64,000 nucleotides of DNA from JBEBGV01 sp040081265 (GCA_040081265.1 JBEBGV010000015.1:17360-81359); one strand, 5' to 3'. Counted from the stretch's first letter, positions 31,412 through 41,115 are shown. The notes: generated from the letters alone by a model not told the origin. Made by a program: numbers and translations.

Positions 31412-32947
31412 CTACTGCTTCTCAAATACCTGCGTGCTGGTGTATGTCACCCCGGTTGGGTCCACCCCGCTGGTCACCACTGTCAGCGTCCGTCGATCAG
31501 CGGACAGCGTCCAGGTGCCGGTCTCCTTTGACCCGTCGCCCCCGGCCATTGTGCGCTCGAGCGTGCTGGCATCGACGCGCTTCCAGCTCACCTTCGAGGT
31601 GGTGCGTGGAATCGTGTATTCCGCGCCGTCGAACTTCGCGGTGTAGGTGGACGTGGTCAGCGGCGAGGCATTGCCCTGACGACGCCAGGTGCCCGTGTAA
31701 TGCGTGACCTCTTCGCCGTTGACGGCAAACGTCATCTCCTTGCGATACGGCGTCAGACCGACCGGCTCATACTTCGAGACGAAGACATTCATCGACCACT
31801 TCCCGTCCAGCGGATCGGTGCTGACGCGCCGAGCCGCTGCGGATCCGCGCCCCGTCCCCACTCCGGGCCTGGGCGCCGGCCTGAAGGCGGTCGTCACCTG
31901 CTGCAGGTCATCAATGGGGACATTGCGCGTCAACCGCGCCCGCCACGGGGCGGTGTTGCCCTTGACCTCGGAGTAGACCGCGTTCAGAAACATCTCCGTG
32001 GTCCACGGCCCGGTCGTCGTGCCGTAGACACCGTCGAAGTCCAGCGACACTCCGGCCGCCCTGACCTGGTCAACGGTCTTGCCGTCGAGCACCAGTTGCG
32101 TCACACGGTCGGCAATGATCGTCAGGTGATCACGAAACTCGACGAGGTCAATCTCGTTCGAGATTCTGCCGTGGCCAGGAATGATGCGGGTGCCACCCAT
32201 CGAGTTGTATTCGGGAATCGCGATGTCGATCAGACGATTGAGACCATCAAGGATGCCCTTCAACGAGCCCCCGCGCCTGGCATCAATGACCGGGTAGGTA
32301 TTGGTCACAAAGATATCGCCGGCCGCCACAACGTCAGATCTGCGGAAGAAGACCATCAGATCGCCGTCGGTGTGAGCGTTCGGCTGATGAATCAGCTCGA
32401 CGGGTTCGCCCAGCGCCGACAGTGAGAAAAGGGGTGCCGCGAAGGCATCGGTCGGCCAGAGGCCGCTCGGCAGCGGTTGTGATCCGTCCTTGGGATTGGC
32501 CATCCGCCCGTAGGCATTCTCGTTGGCGAAGACGCGCGCACCCTGCTGGAGGAAGGCGTTGACGTTGGTGCCTGACGACTTGGCGATTCGCTCGTTGCCA
32601 CCCACGTGATCGAGATCCGCACTGGTGTTGATGATGGTGCGAACCGGCAGCGGCGAAATCGACTTGATCGCCGCGATGACCTTGTCGCTCATCGCCTCTT
32701 CGTTGGTATCGACGACCACGAGCTCGTCATTGCCGACCATGACCGTGATGTTGCTGCCGGCGCCGGCAAGCATGTAGACGTTGCCCTGGACCTTGATGAC
32801 TTCGATCTGCCCGGTGCTCGCGTACGTGGGTCGTCTCGGTCGAGAAATGTCCGGCTGCGCGGCGCCTCCCTGACGTTGCGCGTCGAGGGAAATCCCGGTC
32901 AGGGCAGCCGCGCACGCGGCAACGAAAGCGAGGTGCCGCACGGTCAT
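31412..32947 (-). CDS. MBL-fold protein with altered metal motif and lipocalin-like C-terminus
   Basis: 511 residues with a signal peptide (MTVRHLAFVAACAAALTGIS). A metallo-beta-lactamase fold spans about 45-330. The diagnostic HxHxDH motif reads SADLDH within NTSADLDHVGGN (107-118), so the first two His are Ser and Asp. The other ligand positions look intact: AHTDGD (191-196), GD (near 211) and GHG (near 259). The C-terminal 120 residues form a lipocalin-like beta domain (GKWSMNVFVSKYEP, MTFAVNGEEVTHYTGTWRR, TGTWTLSADRRTLTVV). It is the third gene of an operon, overlapping the upstream stop by 4 nt (ATGA). The substrate is unknown. Confidence 0.85.
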   Translation of the reverse strand: MTVRHLAFVAACAAALTGISLDAQRQGGAAQPDISRPRRPTYASTGQIEVIKVQGNVYMLAGAGSNITVMVGNDELVVVDTNEEAMSDKVIAAIKSISPLPVRTIINTSADLDHVGGNERIAKSSGTNVNAFLQQGARVFANENAYGRMANPKDGSQPLPSGLWPTDAFAAPLFSLSALGEPVELIHQPNAHTDGDLMVFFRRSDVVAAGDIFVTNTYPVIDARRGGSLKGILDGLNRLIDIAIPEYNSMGGTRIIPGHGRISNEIDLVEFRDHLTIIADRVTQLVLDGKTVDQVRAAGVSLDFDGVYGTTTGPWTTEMFLNAVYSEVKGNTAPWRARLTRNVPIDDLQQVTTAFRPAPRPGVGTGRGSAAARRVSTDPLDGKWSMNVFVSKYEPVGLTPYRKEMTFAVNGEEVTHYTGTWRRQGNASPLTTSTYTAKFDGAEYTIPRTTSKVSWKRVDASTLERTMAGGDGSKETGTWTLSADRRTLTVVTSGVDPTGVTYTSTQVFEKQ

Positions 32948-33849
32948 CGCGAGCCTCCCGCCGGTGCCTGCTTCATCAGCGCCTTGAGCTTCTCCGCGTA
33001 TTCGGGGTAGAGGGTCTCCTTGCCGCCAAGCGTGGCTTCAAACGGCAGCCTGTTGTCGATGGCGTACTGCGGATGGGTTGCACCCAGGGGATAGTGCGGC
33101 ACGTCACCCTGCCTCAGATCGGGCACTTCTTCCGCCACCTCGACCTGCGCAAGACCACCTTCTCGCGTATTCGAGTTGCGCTGGAAAGTCGAGGTGCGGA
33201 CGAAAGGCTCCTCGAGATAGATCGGATCGTCGATCTGCGTCACGAGCACCATGCGGTCGCCGTGACGGATGAAGAACTCGTGCATCACCGCATACGGACT
33301 CACGGGCACGCCGTTCCGCTGAATGAACATCTGCTTGAAGTGCGTGGTGGTGACGTGAAGCATCGCGCCTTCCCACACACCGGTCGAGAAGCCGGTCCAC
33401 AGGTGCTCGGCGAAGTCCGACGGGTGTGGCCTGCCGTCCAGATAGATCGTCCGGTTGGCGTTCTCGAACAGGCCCGTCAGCGTGTAGGCAATGAGTCGGC
33501 GCGTGGACTGGTCGATGATCTCCCCGATATGCGGGCTCGGATTGGGTCCGCGCATTGAGTAGGTTCCGGCGTGGGGCCTCGCCTGGTGCTCGGGCACCGC
33601 TTGAATCGTCGAGTTCCATGCCAGGGCCTTCTGCTTGCCCGCCGCGTTAATGGGAAATCCGGTGAAGTTCCCCAGTTCCGGACCCGGATCGATGCGCACC
33701 AGGCGCTCCTCATCGTTGACCATCGTCCACGAACCAACCAGGTCGACAACCGGGGGCAGCCCTCCGGGAGCCTGGGCAAGGAGCGGCGAGGCGCAGGCCG
33801 CCAACAACAACGCCGCGAGCATCAGCGACACGGGATGAATGCGTTTCAT
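32944..33849 (-). CDS. Secreted or lipoprotein hypothetical, paralogue of the next upstream gene
   Basis: About 301 residues. An N-terminal signal MKRIHPVSLMLAALLLAAC contains a possible lipobox (LLAAC) before ASPLLAQ. GGAGAA lies upstream of ATG 33849. It shares a layout with the 33863 product: D-L-x-G-x-W at the mature N-terminus, then FTGFPINAAG versus FTSIPVSDDG, TTTHFKQMFIQRNGVPVS versus TTNLLEGWLRRNGIAYS, and DDPIYLEEPF versus NDPKYLTGEY. It is therefore a tandem paralogue in an acidobacterial secreted family without known function. It is coupled to the MBL gene by ATGA. Confidence 0.7.
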   Translation of the reverse strand: MKRIHPVSLMLAALLLAACASPLLAQAPGGLPPVVDLVGSWTMVNDEERLVRIDPGPELGNFTGFPINAAGKQKALAWNSTIQAVPEHQARPHAGTYSMRGPNPSPHIGEIIDQSTRRLIAYTLTGLFENANRTIYLDGRPHPSDFAEHLWTGFSTGVWEGAMLHVTTTHFKQMFIQRNGVPVSPYAVMHEFFIRHGDRMVLVTQIDDPIYLEEPFVRTSTFQRNSNTREGGLAQVEVAEEVPDLRQGDVPHYPLGATHPQYAIDNRLPFEATLGGKETLYPEYAEKLKALMKQAPAGGSR

Positions 33850-33862
33850 GAGGTTCTCCAGT

Positions 33863-34636
33863 TCAATTCTGGCGGCACGGCGCCGGCTTCCACTTCGACC
33901 CATCCGGCTCGCGCTTGAAGTGCATGCTCGTGGTGTACTCGCCCGTGAGGTACTTCGGATCGTTGACGTACTGCGATACCGTCAGCCAGACATCGCCGTT
34001 CGGAAACGCCACACGGTCCCAGTACTCGGTCAGGATCGTCGCGTCGCTGTAGGCGATGCCGTTTCTGCGCAGCCATCCCTCGAGCAGGTTCGTGGTCACG
34101 ACCTTCAACGCGACAGGAGGTGGCCCGCCACCGCGGCCAGCCCGCGTGCCTGGTACGCCCAGCGTTTCCCATTCGGCGACGGAGTAGCCCTGAAGCGACC
34201 GTGCCCCGGGCGGGCCCTTCGGGGCAAACTGCAGCAGCCGCGTCTGCTCACCCGCGTCGCTCTCGACCTTCAGCACATCGTCGCCCTGCCACGAGATGCG
34301 AAGCCTGGTTGGCATTCGCATAAGCCCGGCTGCGCCGAAGGCCTTGCAGGATCCTTCCGAGGCCGGGTCCCAGAGTCCGGCAACCCGTCGGCCGTCGTCG
34401 CTCACGGGGATGCTCGTGAAGTCGCCCTTGTCCGGCGTGACCATACGCCACCGCCAGTCCTCGGTGATCACTGATACCCAGTTGCCCGTGAGATCGCTGG
34501 TCGCTCTGGTCCGCGGGATGTCAGCAACCGGCGCCTGCTGCGCGCGCGTCGTGCCGGACGTCGCGATCGCCAGCGCAACAAACAGCATGGCTGCGCCCCA
34601 TCGCGCGGGAGCGCTGGAAAACGTTCGTGTATACAT
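33863..34636 (-). CDS. Secreted hypothetical protein, tandem paralogue
   Basis: About 257 residues, first gene of a three-gene operon. ATG at 34636 has GTGAGG upstream and opens a signal peptide (APARWGAAMLFVALAIATSGTTRAQ). The longer frame to 34906 overlaps the divergent receptor gene and has no signal. Mature segments are LTGNWVSVITEDWRWRMVTP, GDFTSIPVSDDGRR, YWDRVAFPNGDVWLTVSQYV and YLTGEYTTSMHFKRE. It is a beta-rich, lipocalin-like family common in Acidobacteriota by my recollection, with no assigned role. The next gene starts 14 nt downstream. Confidence 0.7.
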   Translation of the reverse strand: MYTRTFSSAPARWGAAMLFVALAIATSGTTRAQQAPVADIPRTRATSDLTGNWVSVITEDWRWRMVTPDKGDFTSIPVSDDGRRVAGLWDPASEGSCKAFGAAGLMRMPTRLRISWQGDDVLKVESDAGEQTRLLQFAPKGPPGARSLQGYSVAEWETLGVPGTRAGRGGGPPPVALKVVTTNLLEGWLRRNGIAYSDATILTEYWDRVAFPNGDVWLTVSQYVNDPKYLTGEYTTSMHFKREPDGSKWKPAPCRQN

Positions 34637-34739
34637 GGGCCTCACCAGAAGGGGTGTCAAATCGTGCGGAGTATACCGCGACCCCAGCCGTGAGTCCGAC
34701 AGGTTCATCAGAGCCGCCGTGCGAGAATTCTCTCTATTC

Positions 34740-37700
34740 ATGGCATGGCCTAGACCTGTCTTCTCGCTGACGCGCGCGACGATCAGCGGTCTCTTCTGTC
34801 TGGCGCTTACCTCGACCAGTGCCGCGCAGGAGGCCGCGACCTGCCCGGTCTCTGGACGCGTCAGCGCCGGAGCCGCGTGGTTGCCGGGCGTAGCCGTCGT
34901 CATCACCCAGGACGAGCGTGTCGTTCACCTCGTCTCGACAGATGAAGCGGGACGATGGCTGGGGGCGGTGCGCGTCGGCACTGCCTATCGCGTGTCCTTT
35001 CAACTGCGGGGGTTCGCTCCCGTGGAGCACGACGTCGAAAGCACCGCCAGCTGTGACCAGCCCCTCGACGTGCGCCTGGAGGTACTCCGCTCGATCGCTG
35101 CACCATCGGCGACGCCGCCGACCGAACTCGCTGGTACCGCCGTTCGAGGACGCGACGCATCGGTGAACCGGGCCGCGCTGAGGGAACGGGCGGCGGCCCT
35201 CGCCCGTGGAGAGTTTGCGCTTGGTGCGCTGTTGCCATCGACTGAAGTCGGAACGACCGAACGTTCGCCTGCGGTACTGCCCGGCAGGCGCGGAGGCACG
35301 TTCGCGTTGGGCTCAGGCCAGCCTGGCGTCGGCGCACAGGCCGCACCCAGCTTCCCGATCATTCCTGCGAAACGGCTCTACTCCGCGACGACCAGCTATA
35401 CGGTCGCCGGCTCCGCACTCGACGCGGCTCCGTACCGGCTTCGTCCCGACGATCCGCCACGAAGGCCCGACTACCTGAGACAGAGCGCGGACTTCACCGT
35501 GGGCGGCCCGCTTGCGATCCCGGGTGTGCGGGGGGCGTCACGCACGACCGCCACGCTCAGTTACTCGGCGATCCGGGGCGGGAACCTCTTTGACCAGTAC
35601 GCCACGGTGCCGACCGAGGCCATGCGGCGTGGCGACCTGTCGGCGGTGCCATCAACGGTCCGGGATCCCATGACGGGCCTGCCCTTCGAGAACGGAATCA
35701 TTCCTTCGAACCGGATCAGCCCGTCGGCACAGTCGCTGCTGAAGTTCCTGCCGCTGCCCAACGGGAACGGTACGTCACGCAACTTCCACTACACATCGAC
35801 CAACGCCTCCACACAGGACAACGTCAACCTCCGCCTCACCCGCCCGCTGGCGGGGACCGACAGCCCCTCGCCGCGCGGAAATCGCAACGAGGGTGTCTCG
35901 GCGCTATCCGCCACGTTGAATGCCCAGATCGAGTACCGACGTAACGTCAACGACCGACTGAGTGCCCTCCCGGCGATCGCCGGCGTCGGGACCTCCACCA
36001 ACTTGCGCCTTCCTGTGTCGCTCAACGTCAGCAGGCGAGGCGTCCAGCACTCGGTGTCGATGGGATACACCCGCAACCGCAACGCGACCACCAATCGCTA
36101 CGCCGGAGTGCTCGACGTCGCAGCCCAGACGGGGATTGCCGGAACCTCGCCCGATCCGTTCGCGTGGGGCATTCCCTCCCTGTCGTTTGCCACGCTGACG
36201 AGCGTCAACGACCTTACTCCTTCGGATCGCACCGACCAGCGGGTGACGCTTGGGTACTCATGGTCCCGGGGCATCAGCGCCCACCGCGTGAGGCTGGGGG
36301 GTGAGGTGGGCGGGTCACGCTCACAGGGCCGAACCGACCAGAACGCCCGCGGCGCCTTCGTGTTCACCGGGCTCTATTCGGACTCCGATTTCGCAGACTT
36401 CCTGCTGGGACTCCCACAGCAGGCCTCTGTGCAGTACGGGCCAGGCTCGGTGCGCTTGTCGGGACGTACGGTGAGTCTCTACGCGCAGGATGACTGGCGG
36501 CGCTGGTCCAGCGTTACGCTCAATGCGGGCGTGCGTTACGAGCTGGTGACACCGCTGCGCGATGACGCTGGACATCTGGCCAATCTCGACGTGGCTCCAG
36601 GATTTGTCGCGGTCAGTCCGGTCCTCTCTGGCGCATCCGGGCCATACTCCGGGCCGTTTCCCGACGGCCTGGTTCGAACTGACACCAACAACATCGCCCC
36701 CAGAATCGGCGCCGCATGGCGCGTGGCGCCGAGAACCACGCTCCGGCTCGGCTACGGGGTGAGCTTCAACACCGGCTCGTATGCGGGTCTGGCACGTCAG
36801 CTGTCGAGTCAGCCTCCGTTTGCGGTCACCAACTCCTCAACCGGCACGACCGCCCAGCCATTGGCGCTGACCACGTCGCTCATCAACGGCTCGGCCAGCA
36901 CCAGAAATACGTTCGGCGTCGACCGTAACTACGAGGCGGGCGTCGTCCGCACGTGGACCATCGATCTCAGTCGAGACATGGGCGACGCGTGGAACCTGAG
37001 CGCCGGAGTGACACGGGCCTCCGGATCGCAGCTCGACATCGTCCGGGCACCAAACCGGGGACCGGTCGGACTCCTTCTGCCCGATGTCCAGCCGTTCCTG
37101 TGGCAGACATCAGAAGGGCGCTCGCGCCTTCGTTCGGCAACGATCCGGATCAGGCGATGGTACGTCCGCGGCCTGAGCACGAGCGTCAACTACACCCTGG
37201 CGCGTTCGATGGACAACGCGTCGACAATCGGCGGGGGCGCAACCGTGGTTGCCCAGGACGAACAGAACCTGGCCGCTGAGTGGGGCGTGTCGAGCTTCAG
37301 CCGTCGGCATCAGCTGTCCGGCGACCTGAACTTCGAGCTGCCGTTCGGAGATAACCACCGCTGGCTCAATCGCGGCGGGCCATGGGCGCAGGTGCTGGGT
37401 CGCTGGAGTGCCTATGTGACCTTCTCCGCACAGACGGGCACGCCCCTGACGGCCCGCGTCCTCAGCAGTGCCGTCGACGTCGCCCGAGGCATCAACGGCA
37501 CGCTCCGCGCCGACCTGACCGGCGAACCCGTCGCGCTCGACGACCCCTCGGCGCAGCGTTTCTTCAACACCTCCGCATTTTCCGCACCGAAACCGGGAAG
37601 CTTCGGCAGCGCGGGTCGCAACGTCATCGTCGGGCCGGGCAGTCGGGACCTGAGCGTCCAGGTGACCCGCGACGTTCCCGCTGGCGGCACCAGAACCATG

Positions 37701-37844
37701 AGCGTGCAGCTTCGTGCGAGCAACGTCCTCAATCTTGTGAACTACGGCACCGTGGATACCGTGGTGAACTCGCCGACATTCGGACAGGTGTTGTCGGTGC
37801 GTTCCAGGCGCTCGATGCAACTCAACATCCGCGTGAAGTTCTGA
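34740..37844 (+). CDS. Oar-like TonB-dependent receptor
   Basis: About 1034 residues in the outer membrane. Signal peptide (LTRATISGLFCLALTSTSAAQ), then a carboxypeptidase-regulatory-like domain (CPVSGRVSAGAAWLPGVAVV to VRLEVL). A low-complexity linker follows, then plug and barrel segments: DFTVGGPLAIPGV, RDPMTGLPFENGIIPSNRI, SAQSLLKFLPLPNG and VSLYAQDDWRRWSSVTLNAGVRYE. The C-terminus MQLNIRVKF ends in Phe, as barrel proteins do. It probably takes up a large substrate. The start is ATG 34740; upstream sequence in frame belongs to the opposite gene's promoter. Its stop overlaps the next start by one base (TGATG). Confidence 0.85.
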   Translation: MAWPRPVFSLTRATISGLFCLALTSTSAAQEAATCPVSGRVSAGAAWLPGVAVVITQDERVVHLVSTDEAGRWLGAVRVGTAYRVSFQLRGFAPVEHDVESTASCDQPLDVRLEVLRSIAAPSATPPTELAGTAVRGRDASVNRAALRERAAALARGEFALGALLPSTEVGTTERSPAVLPGRRGGTFALGSGQPGVGAQAAPSFPIIPAKRLYSATTSYTVAGSALDAAPYRLRPDDPPRRPDYLRQSADFTVGGPLAIPGVRGASRTTATLSYSAIRGGNLFDQYATVPTEAMRRGDLSAVPSTVRDPMTGLPFENGIIPSNRISPSAQSLLKFLPLPNGNGTSRNFHYTSTNASTQDNVNLRLTRPLAGTDSPSPRGNRNEGVSALSATLNAQIEYRRNVNDRLSALPAIAGVGTSTNLRLPVSLNVSRRGVQHSVSMGYTRNRNATTNRYAGVLDVAAQTGIAGTSPDPFAWGIPSLSFATLTSVNDLTPSDRTDQRVTLGYSWSRGISAHRVRLGGEVGGSRSQGRTDQNARGAFVFTGLYSDSDFADFLLGLPQQASVQYGPGSVRLSGRTVSLYAQDDWRRWSSVTLNAGVRYELVTPLRDDAGHLANLDVAPGFVAVSPVLSGASGPYSGPFPDGLVRTDTNNIAPRIGAAWRVAPRTTLRLGYGVSFNTGSYAGLARQLSSQPPFAVTNSSTGTTAQPLALTTSLINGSASTRNTFGVDRNYEAGVVRTWTIDLSRDMGDAWNLSAGVTRASGSQLDIVRAPNRGPVGLLLPDVQPFLWQTSEGRSRLRSATIRIRRWYVRGLSTSVNYTLARSMDNASTIGGGATVVAQDEQNLAAEWGVSSFSRRHQLSGDLNFELPFGDNHRWLNRGGPWAQVLGRWSAYVTFSAQTGTPLTARVLSSAVDVARGINGTLRADLTGEPVALDDPSAQRFFNTSAFSAPKPGSFGSAGRNVIVGPGSRDLSVQVTRDVPAGGTRTMSVQLRASNVLNLVNYGTVDTVVNSPTFGQVLSVRSRRSMQLNIRVKF

Positions 37845-39766
37845 TGGACCAGATCCGAAGTCGACCGAGACTGAGCCACACAACTGTGGCGACACTGCTG
37901 GCGCTGACCTGCGCTCTCTCAACGCTTTCTGCTCAGGCGCCTGCGCAACCGCCAGTGTTTCGCGTCTCGAGGGATGTCGTGTCGCTCGACGTCATCGTGC
38001 GCGACCGCGCCGGCAACGTGGTGCGTGATCTGACCGAGGCCGACTTCGAGGTCAGGGAAGAGGGGCGCGCGCAGGAACTCTTGACCGTGACCTTTCAGGA
38101 AGTCACCGGCAGCGCCACGGCCGCTGGAGAGGTCCGGCTGCTTCAGCGACTCGGCCTTCCCTCACCCGCATCGCCCGCGCAGGCATCAGCAACTTCTGAT
38201 CTGTCTGGACGACGGCTGGTCATGCTGCTGTTCGACCTCAGCGCGATGGAGCCGGAGGAAGTCGAGCGTGGGGTGCGAGCGGCACTGCGATACGTGGATA
38301 CGCAGATGTCGGACACGGACCTCGTGGCGATAGCGAGCCTCACCTGGCAGTTGACCGTCCTCTCTGACTTCACGGCCGACCGTGACACCGTGCGCCGTGT
38401 TCTTCAAGGACTGGCTCCTGTCGATGTGCGCACCGGTGATCCGTCTGCGTCGACGCCGACCGAAGCGCAGCCCGATGCGGAGCCCGGGGGTGCGGCGGTG
38501 GTCGCAACCGACGCCCGGTTGCGCGCACTCCGCCTGCTCGCCGAAGCCCTGTCTCCAGTGGCGCAGAAGAAAGCGCTGCTGTATTTCACGGCTGGCCTTG
38601 GCAATGGCGCCCAGGACACTCCGGCTGAGCTGCGCGCAGCCACCACCGCCGCGTCCCGGGCAAACCTGGCAATCTATCCGGTCGATACTCGCGGACTCCA
38701 GGCGGTGATTCCCAACGGACCCGCACGCATCGCCAGTCGCGGCGGCGAGGGACTGTTTTCAGGGAGCGACCTCAACGAACAGTTCGGTGAGCTCACCGCT
38801 TCCCAGGACATGCTGGCGTCGATGGCATCGTCGACAGGAGGTCGACTGTTCAGTGGCGCCAACGATGTCAGCGAAGCGTTCACCCGAATGCAGCGTGACA
38901 CCGCCGCCTACTACCTGCTTGGCTACTCGAGTTCGAACACGACGCGCGACGGCCGCTTCCGACGGGTCCAGGTACGCGTCCGGCGGGACGGCCTGCGTGT
39001 CGAGTCACGCGCGGGCTACTACGCCGAGCGGGACTTTGATTCCCTGAACCGGATCGAGCGCGAGGCGCAGCTCGAGGAGTATTTGACGGCACCTGCGGGG
39101 TCCAGCACCCTCACACTCGCCGCCTCGCCCGGTCCGTTTCTCGGCGCACCAGGAGGGTTGACAGTACCGTTCACGATCGCGAACGCTGGGATTCCAGCAT
39201 TTGCAGATCGTGATGTCCAGGTTGACGTGCTGGCCGTGGTTCAGGATGAACAGGGCCGCAGCGTCGCCAGGCTGCGCGACACGGCCACGGTCCGCAAGAC
39301 CGCACCGGAAGCTCCACCGGGCTTGATCTACACCAGTGCCGTCGTCCTCCCTCCGGGACGCTTCACGCTGACTGCGGTGATGCGGGAGAACCTCAGCGGC
39401 CAGATCGGCCAGGCGCAAGTACAGGTGCTGGTACCGCTGTCAGACGAGGGATTCGAGATTCAGGGGATGGTGTTGTCGTCCGGGACGCTGGCGGTGGACG
39501 CAATGGTCTTTGACTCGCTGGCCACTGCTGGCACTCCACGGTCCTACATTGTCGGTCTCCAGATCTTCCGCAACGGAATCACCGTCATGGACGTGGAGAT
39601 GCGGGAAAAATCGCGGACGACGTACGTGCTCGGGACAATTGTCGAGCTGGAGCTGCCGAGCGGACTCGGCACGCTGACTTCAGGCTCCTACACATGCCAG
39701 ATGACGGCCGTTGATCCGACGACAGGACGATTCTCGTTCACGAGGTCCAGCCTCGAGGTACCGTAG
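37844..39766 (+). CDS. VWFA-related secreted protein (TIGR03436 type)
   Basis: 640 residues. Signal peptide (HTTVATLLALTCALSTLSAQ), then FRVSRDVVSLDVIVRDRAGNVV and DLTEADFEVREEG, the hallmark opening of the Acidobacteria VWFA-related family. A VWA-like domain follows with FDLSAMEPEEVERG (the MIDAS DxSxS reads DLSAM, usual for this family), SDTDLVAIASL, LLYFTAGLGNG and AIYPVDTRGLQ. DTAAYYLLGYSSSN and RVQVRVRRDGLRVESRAGYYA close the domain. The C-terminal third is beta-rich. It is translationally coupled to the TonB-receptor gene, which suggests a shared periplasmic or surface role. Confidence 0.9.
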   Translation: MDQIRSRPRLSHTTVATLLALTCALSTLSAQAPAQPPVFRVSRDVVSLDVIVRDRAGNVVRDLTEADFEVREEGRAQELLTVTFQEVTGSATAAGEVRLLQRLGLPSPASPAQASATSDLSGRRLVMLLFDLSAMEPEEVERGVRAALRYVDTQMSDTDLVAIASLTWQLTVLSDFTADRDTVRRVLQGLAPVDVRTGDPSASTPTEAQPDAEPGGAAVVATDARLRALRLLAEALSPVAQKKALLYFTAGLGNGAQDTPAELRAATTAASRANLAIYPVDTRGLQAVIPNGPARIASRGGEGLFSGSDLNEQFGELTASQDMLASMASSTGGRLFSGANDVSEAFTRMQRDTAAYYLLGYSSSNTTRDGRFRRVQVRVRRDGLRVESRAGYYAERDFDSLNRIEREAQLEEYLTAPAGSSTLTLAASPGPFLGAPGGLTVPFTIANAGIPAFADRDVQVDVLAVVQDEQGRSVARLRDTATVRKTAPEAPPGLIYTSAVVLPPGRFTLTAVMRENLSGQIGQAQVQVLVPLSDEGFEIQGMVLSSGTLAVDAMVFDSLATAGTPRSYIVGLQIFRNGITVMDVEMREKSRTTYVLGTIVELELPSGLGTLTSGSYTCQMTAVDPTTGRFSFTRSSLEVP

Positions 39767-39772
39767 GGCGCC

Positions 39773-39988
39773 TTAGTCGACGGGGACCGTGCGGTGCGAG
39801 ATGGCGTGCTTGCTGTTGGGTCGTGAGGAATCGCTGCTGAGTAACCGTCGGCGCTGCTCCACGATAGTCAGTTCCTCGGCGAGCCGCGCGTCTGCGTACT
39901 CATGAAAGCGACCGACGACATTCAGCGCAAACGTTCCGCATGCCGTCAGGAAATGACGCACTGGACTCCCGACCTCACCCGACGGCAT
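39773..39988 (-). CDS. Small hypothetical protein
   Basis: 71 residues. ATG at 39988 has a textbook AAGGAGG (39998-40004) 9 nt upstream, the main reason to accept this gene. It begins MPSGEVGSPVRHFLTACG and has a helical middle (RFHEYADARLAEELTIVEQRRRLL) and a Ser/Arg-rich tail. There is no membrane helix or known motif. It converges on the VWFA gene with a 6-nt gap. The 39989-40215 stretch upstream contains no other convincing gene. Confidence 0.5.
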   Translation of the reverse strand: MPSGEVGSPVRHFLTACGTFALNVVGRFHEYADARLAEELTIVEQRRRLLSSDSSRPNSKHAISHRTVPVD

Positions 39989-40215
39989 TTCATGTTGCCT
40001 CCTTGCTACGTCCACGTGACCACCTCCACGGTCTACGTCAACGCATAAAGCGAGCCTCCCCGTCGCATTCGCGTTCTGGCACGAATGTTCGTGTCGTTGC
40101 ACGTCATGGCCGGCTCGACCCGCTGGCTGAGCCAGATTGTTGTCATCTCATTAGTGGACATGTCCCGAACTACGGCTGAGCAGCGCTCAAGGTCCTCCGG
40201 ACTACACTCGATTTC

Positions 40216-41115
40216 ATGAATCCCGTGTTCAGACGAGCTGCGTTCCAGTGGATGGTCAGGCTGTCGGTGGTGTTTGTGGTTGCGGCCACACCGCTGGCAC
40301 AGACCGCCCCGGCGCAGAAGGGGTTTATCTGGAAGGTCGAACGGGCGGGGCGGACCGGATGGCTGGTCGGCTCGCTGCACATGCTGACGCCCGATGCGTA
40401 CCCCCTTCCGGCCTCGATGACCGAGGCGTTCGGCGCCGCGGACACGCTGATGGAGGAGGCGGACCCGGAAGAGCTTGCCTCACCCGAGTTTGCCGCCTCG
40501 GTCGTCGGCCGAGCGCTGTACCTCGACGGCCAGACGCTCGAGGACCATGTGTCGGCAGACACGTTCAAACTCATCTCTGAGCGAGCGGCCGCAGCCGGTC
40601 TCCCTCTGGAGGTCGTCCGTCGCATGAAGCCGTGGATGGTCGCGACGACGCTGCAGGCGTTCGAGCTTCAGCGCGGGGGATTCGACCCGTCGCTGGGGCT
40701 TGACGTCCACTTTCACCGCCTGGCGAGACTCTCGAGCAAGCAGTTCGTGGCGCTGGAAACCGGCCTCGAACAGGTGAGCTTTCTCGAGAACCTGGGATCG
40801 CCGTTCGAGGACGCACTCGTCCGCGAGAACATCCGCGGTGCCGAGGCCGAAGTCACCGAGGTCAGGCAAATCGCAGCGGCATGGCGAGCCGGAGACGCCG
40901 CAGCCCTCGAACAGCTCCTCTTGAATGGCCTCAAGGACTCGCCGGCGATCTACCAGACACTGATCGTGTCCCGCAACCGGGCGTGGCTCCCGAAAATGCA
41001 ATCCTGCCTCGACACTGCGCGTTGCTTCATCGTGGTCGGCGCCGGACATCTTGTCGGTCCCGACGGGCTGATCAGCGCGTTGCGTGCGCGAGGCTACTCG
41101 GTTACCCAGCAGTAG
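40216..41115 (+). CDS. TraB/GumN-family protein
   Basis: 299 residues with a signal peptide (LSVVFVVAATPLAQ). TraB/GumN (PF01963) features are GFIWKVERAGRTGWLVGSLH, LMEEADPEE, GLDVHFHRLARLSSKQFVALET and the C-terminal CFIVVGAGHLVGPDGL. Relatives belong to the EreA/ChaN/TIKI-type fold with putative metal-dependent hydrolase activity; the substrate is unknown. A TACACT -10-like box lies only 8 nt before the ATG, so the mRNA may be leaderless. It converges on the pirin gene. Confidence 0.88.
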   Translation: MNPVFRRAAFQWMVRLSVVFVVAATPLAQTAPAQKGFIWKVERAGRTGWLVGSLHMLTPDAYPLPASMTEAFGAADTLMEEADPEELASPEFAASVVGRALYLDGQTLEDHVSADTFKLISERAAAAGLPLEVVRRMKPWMVATTLQAFELQRGGFDPSLGLDVHFHRLARLSSKQFVALETGLEQVSFLENLGSPFEDALVRENIRGAEAEVTEVRQIAAAWRAGDAAALEQLLLNGLKDSPAIYQTLIVSRNRAWLPKMQSCLDTARCFIVVGAGHLVGPDGLISALRARGYSVTQQ

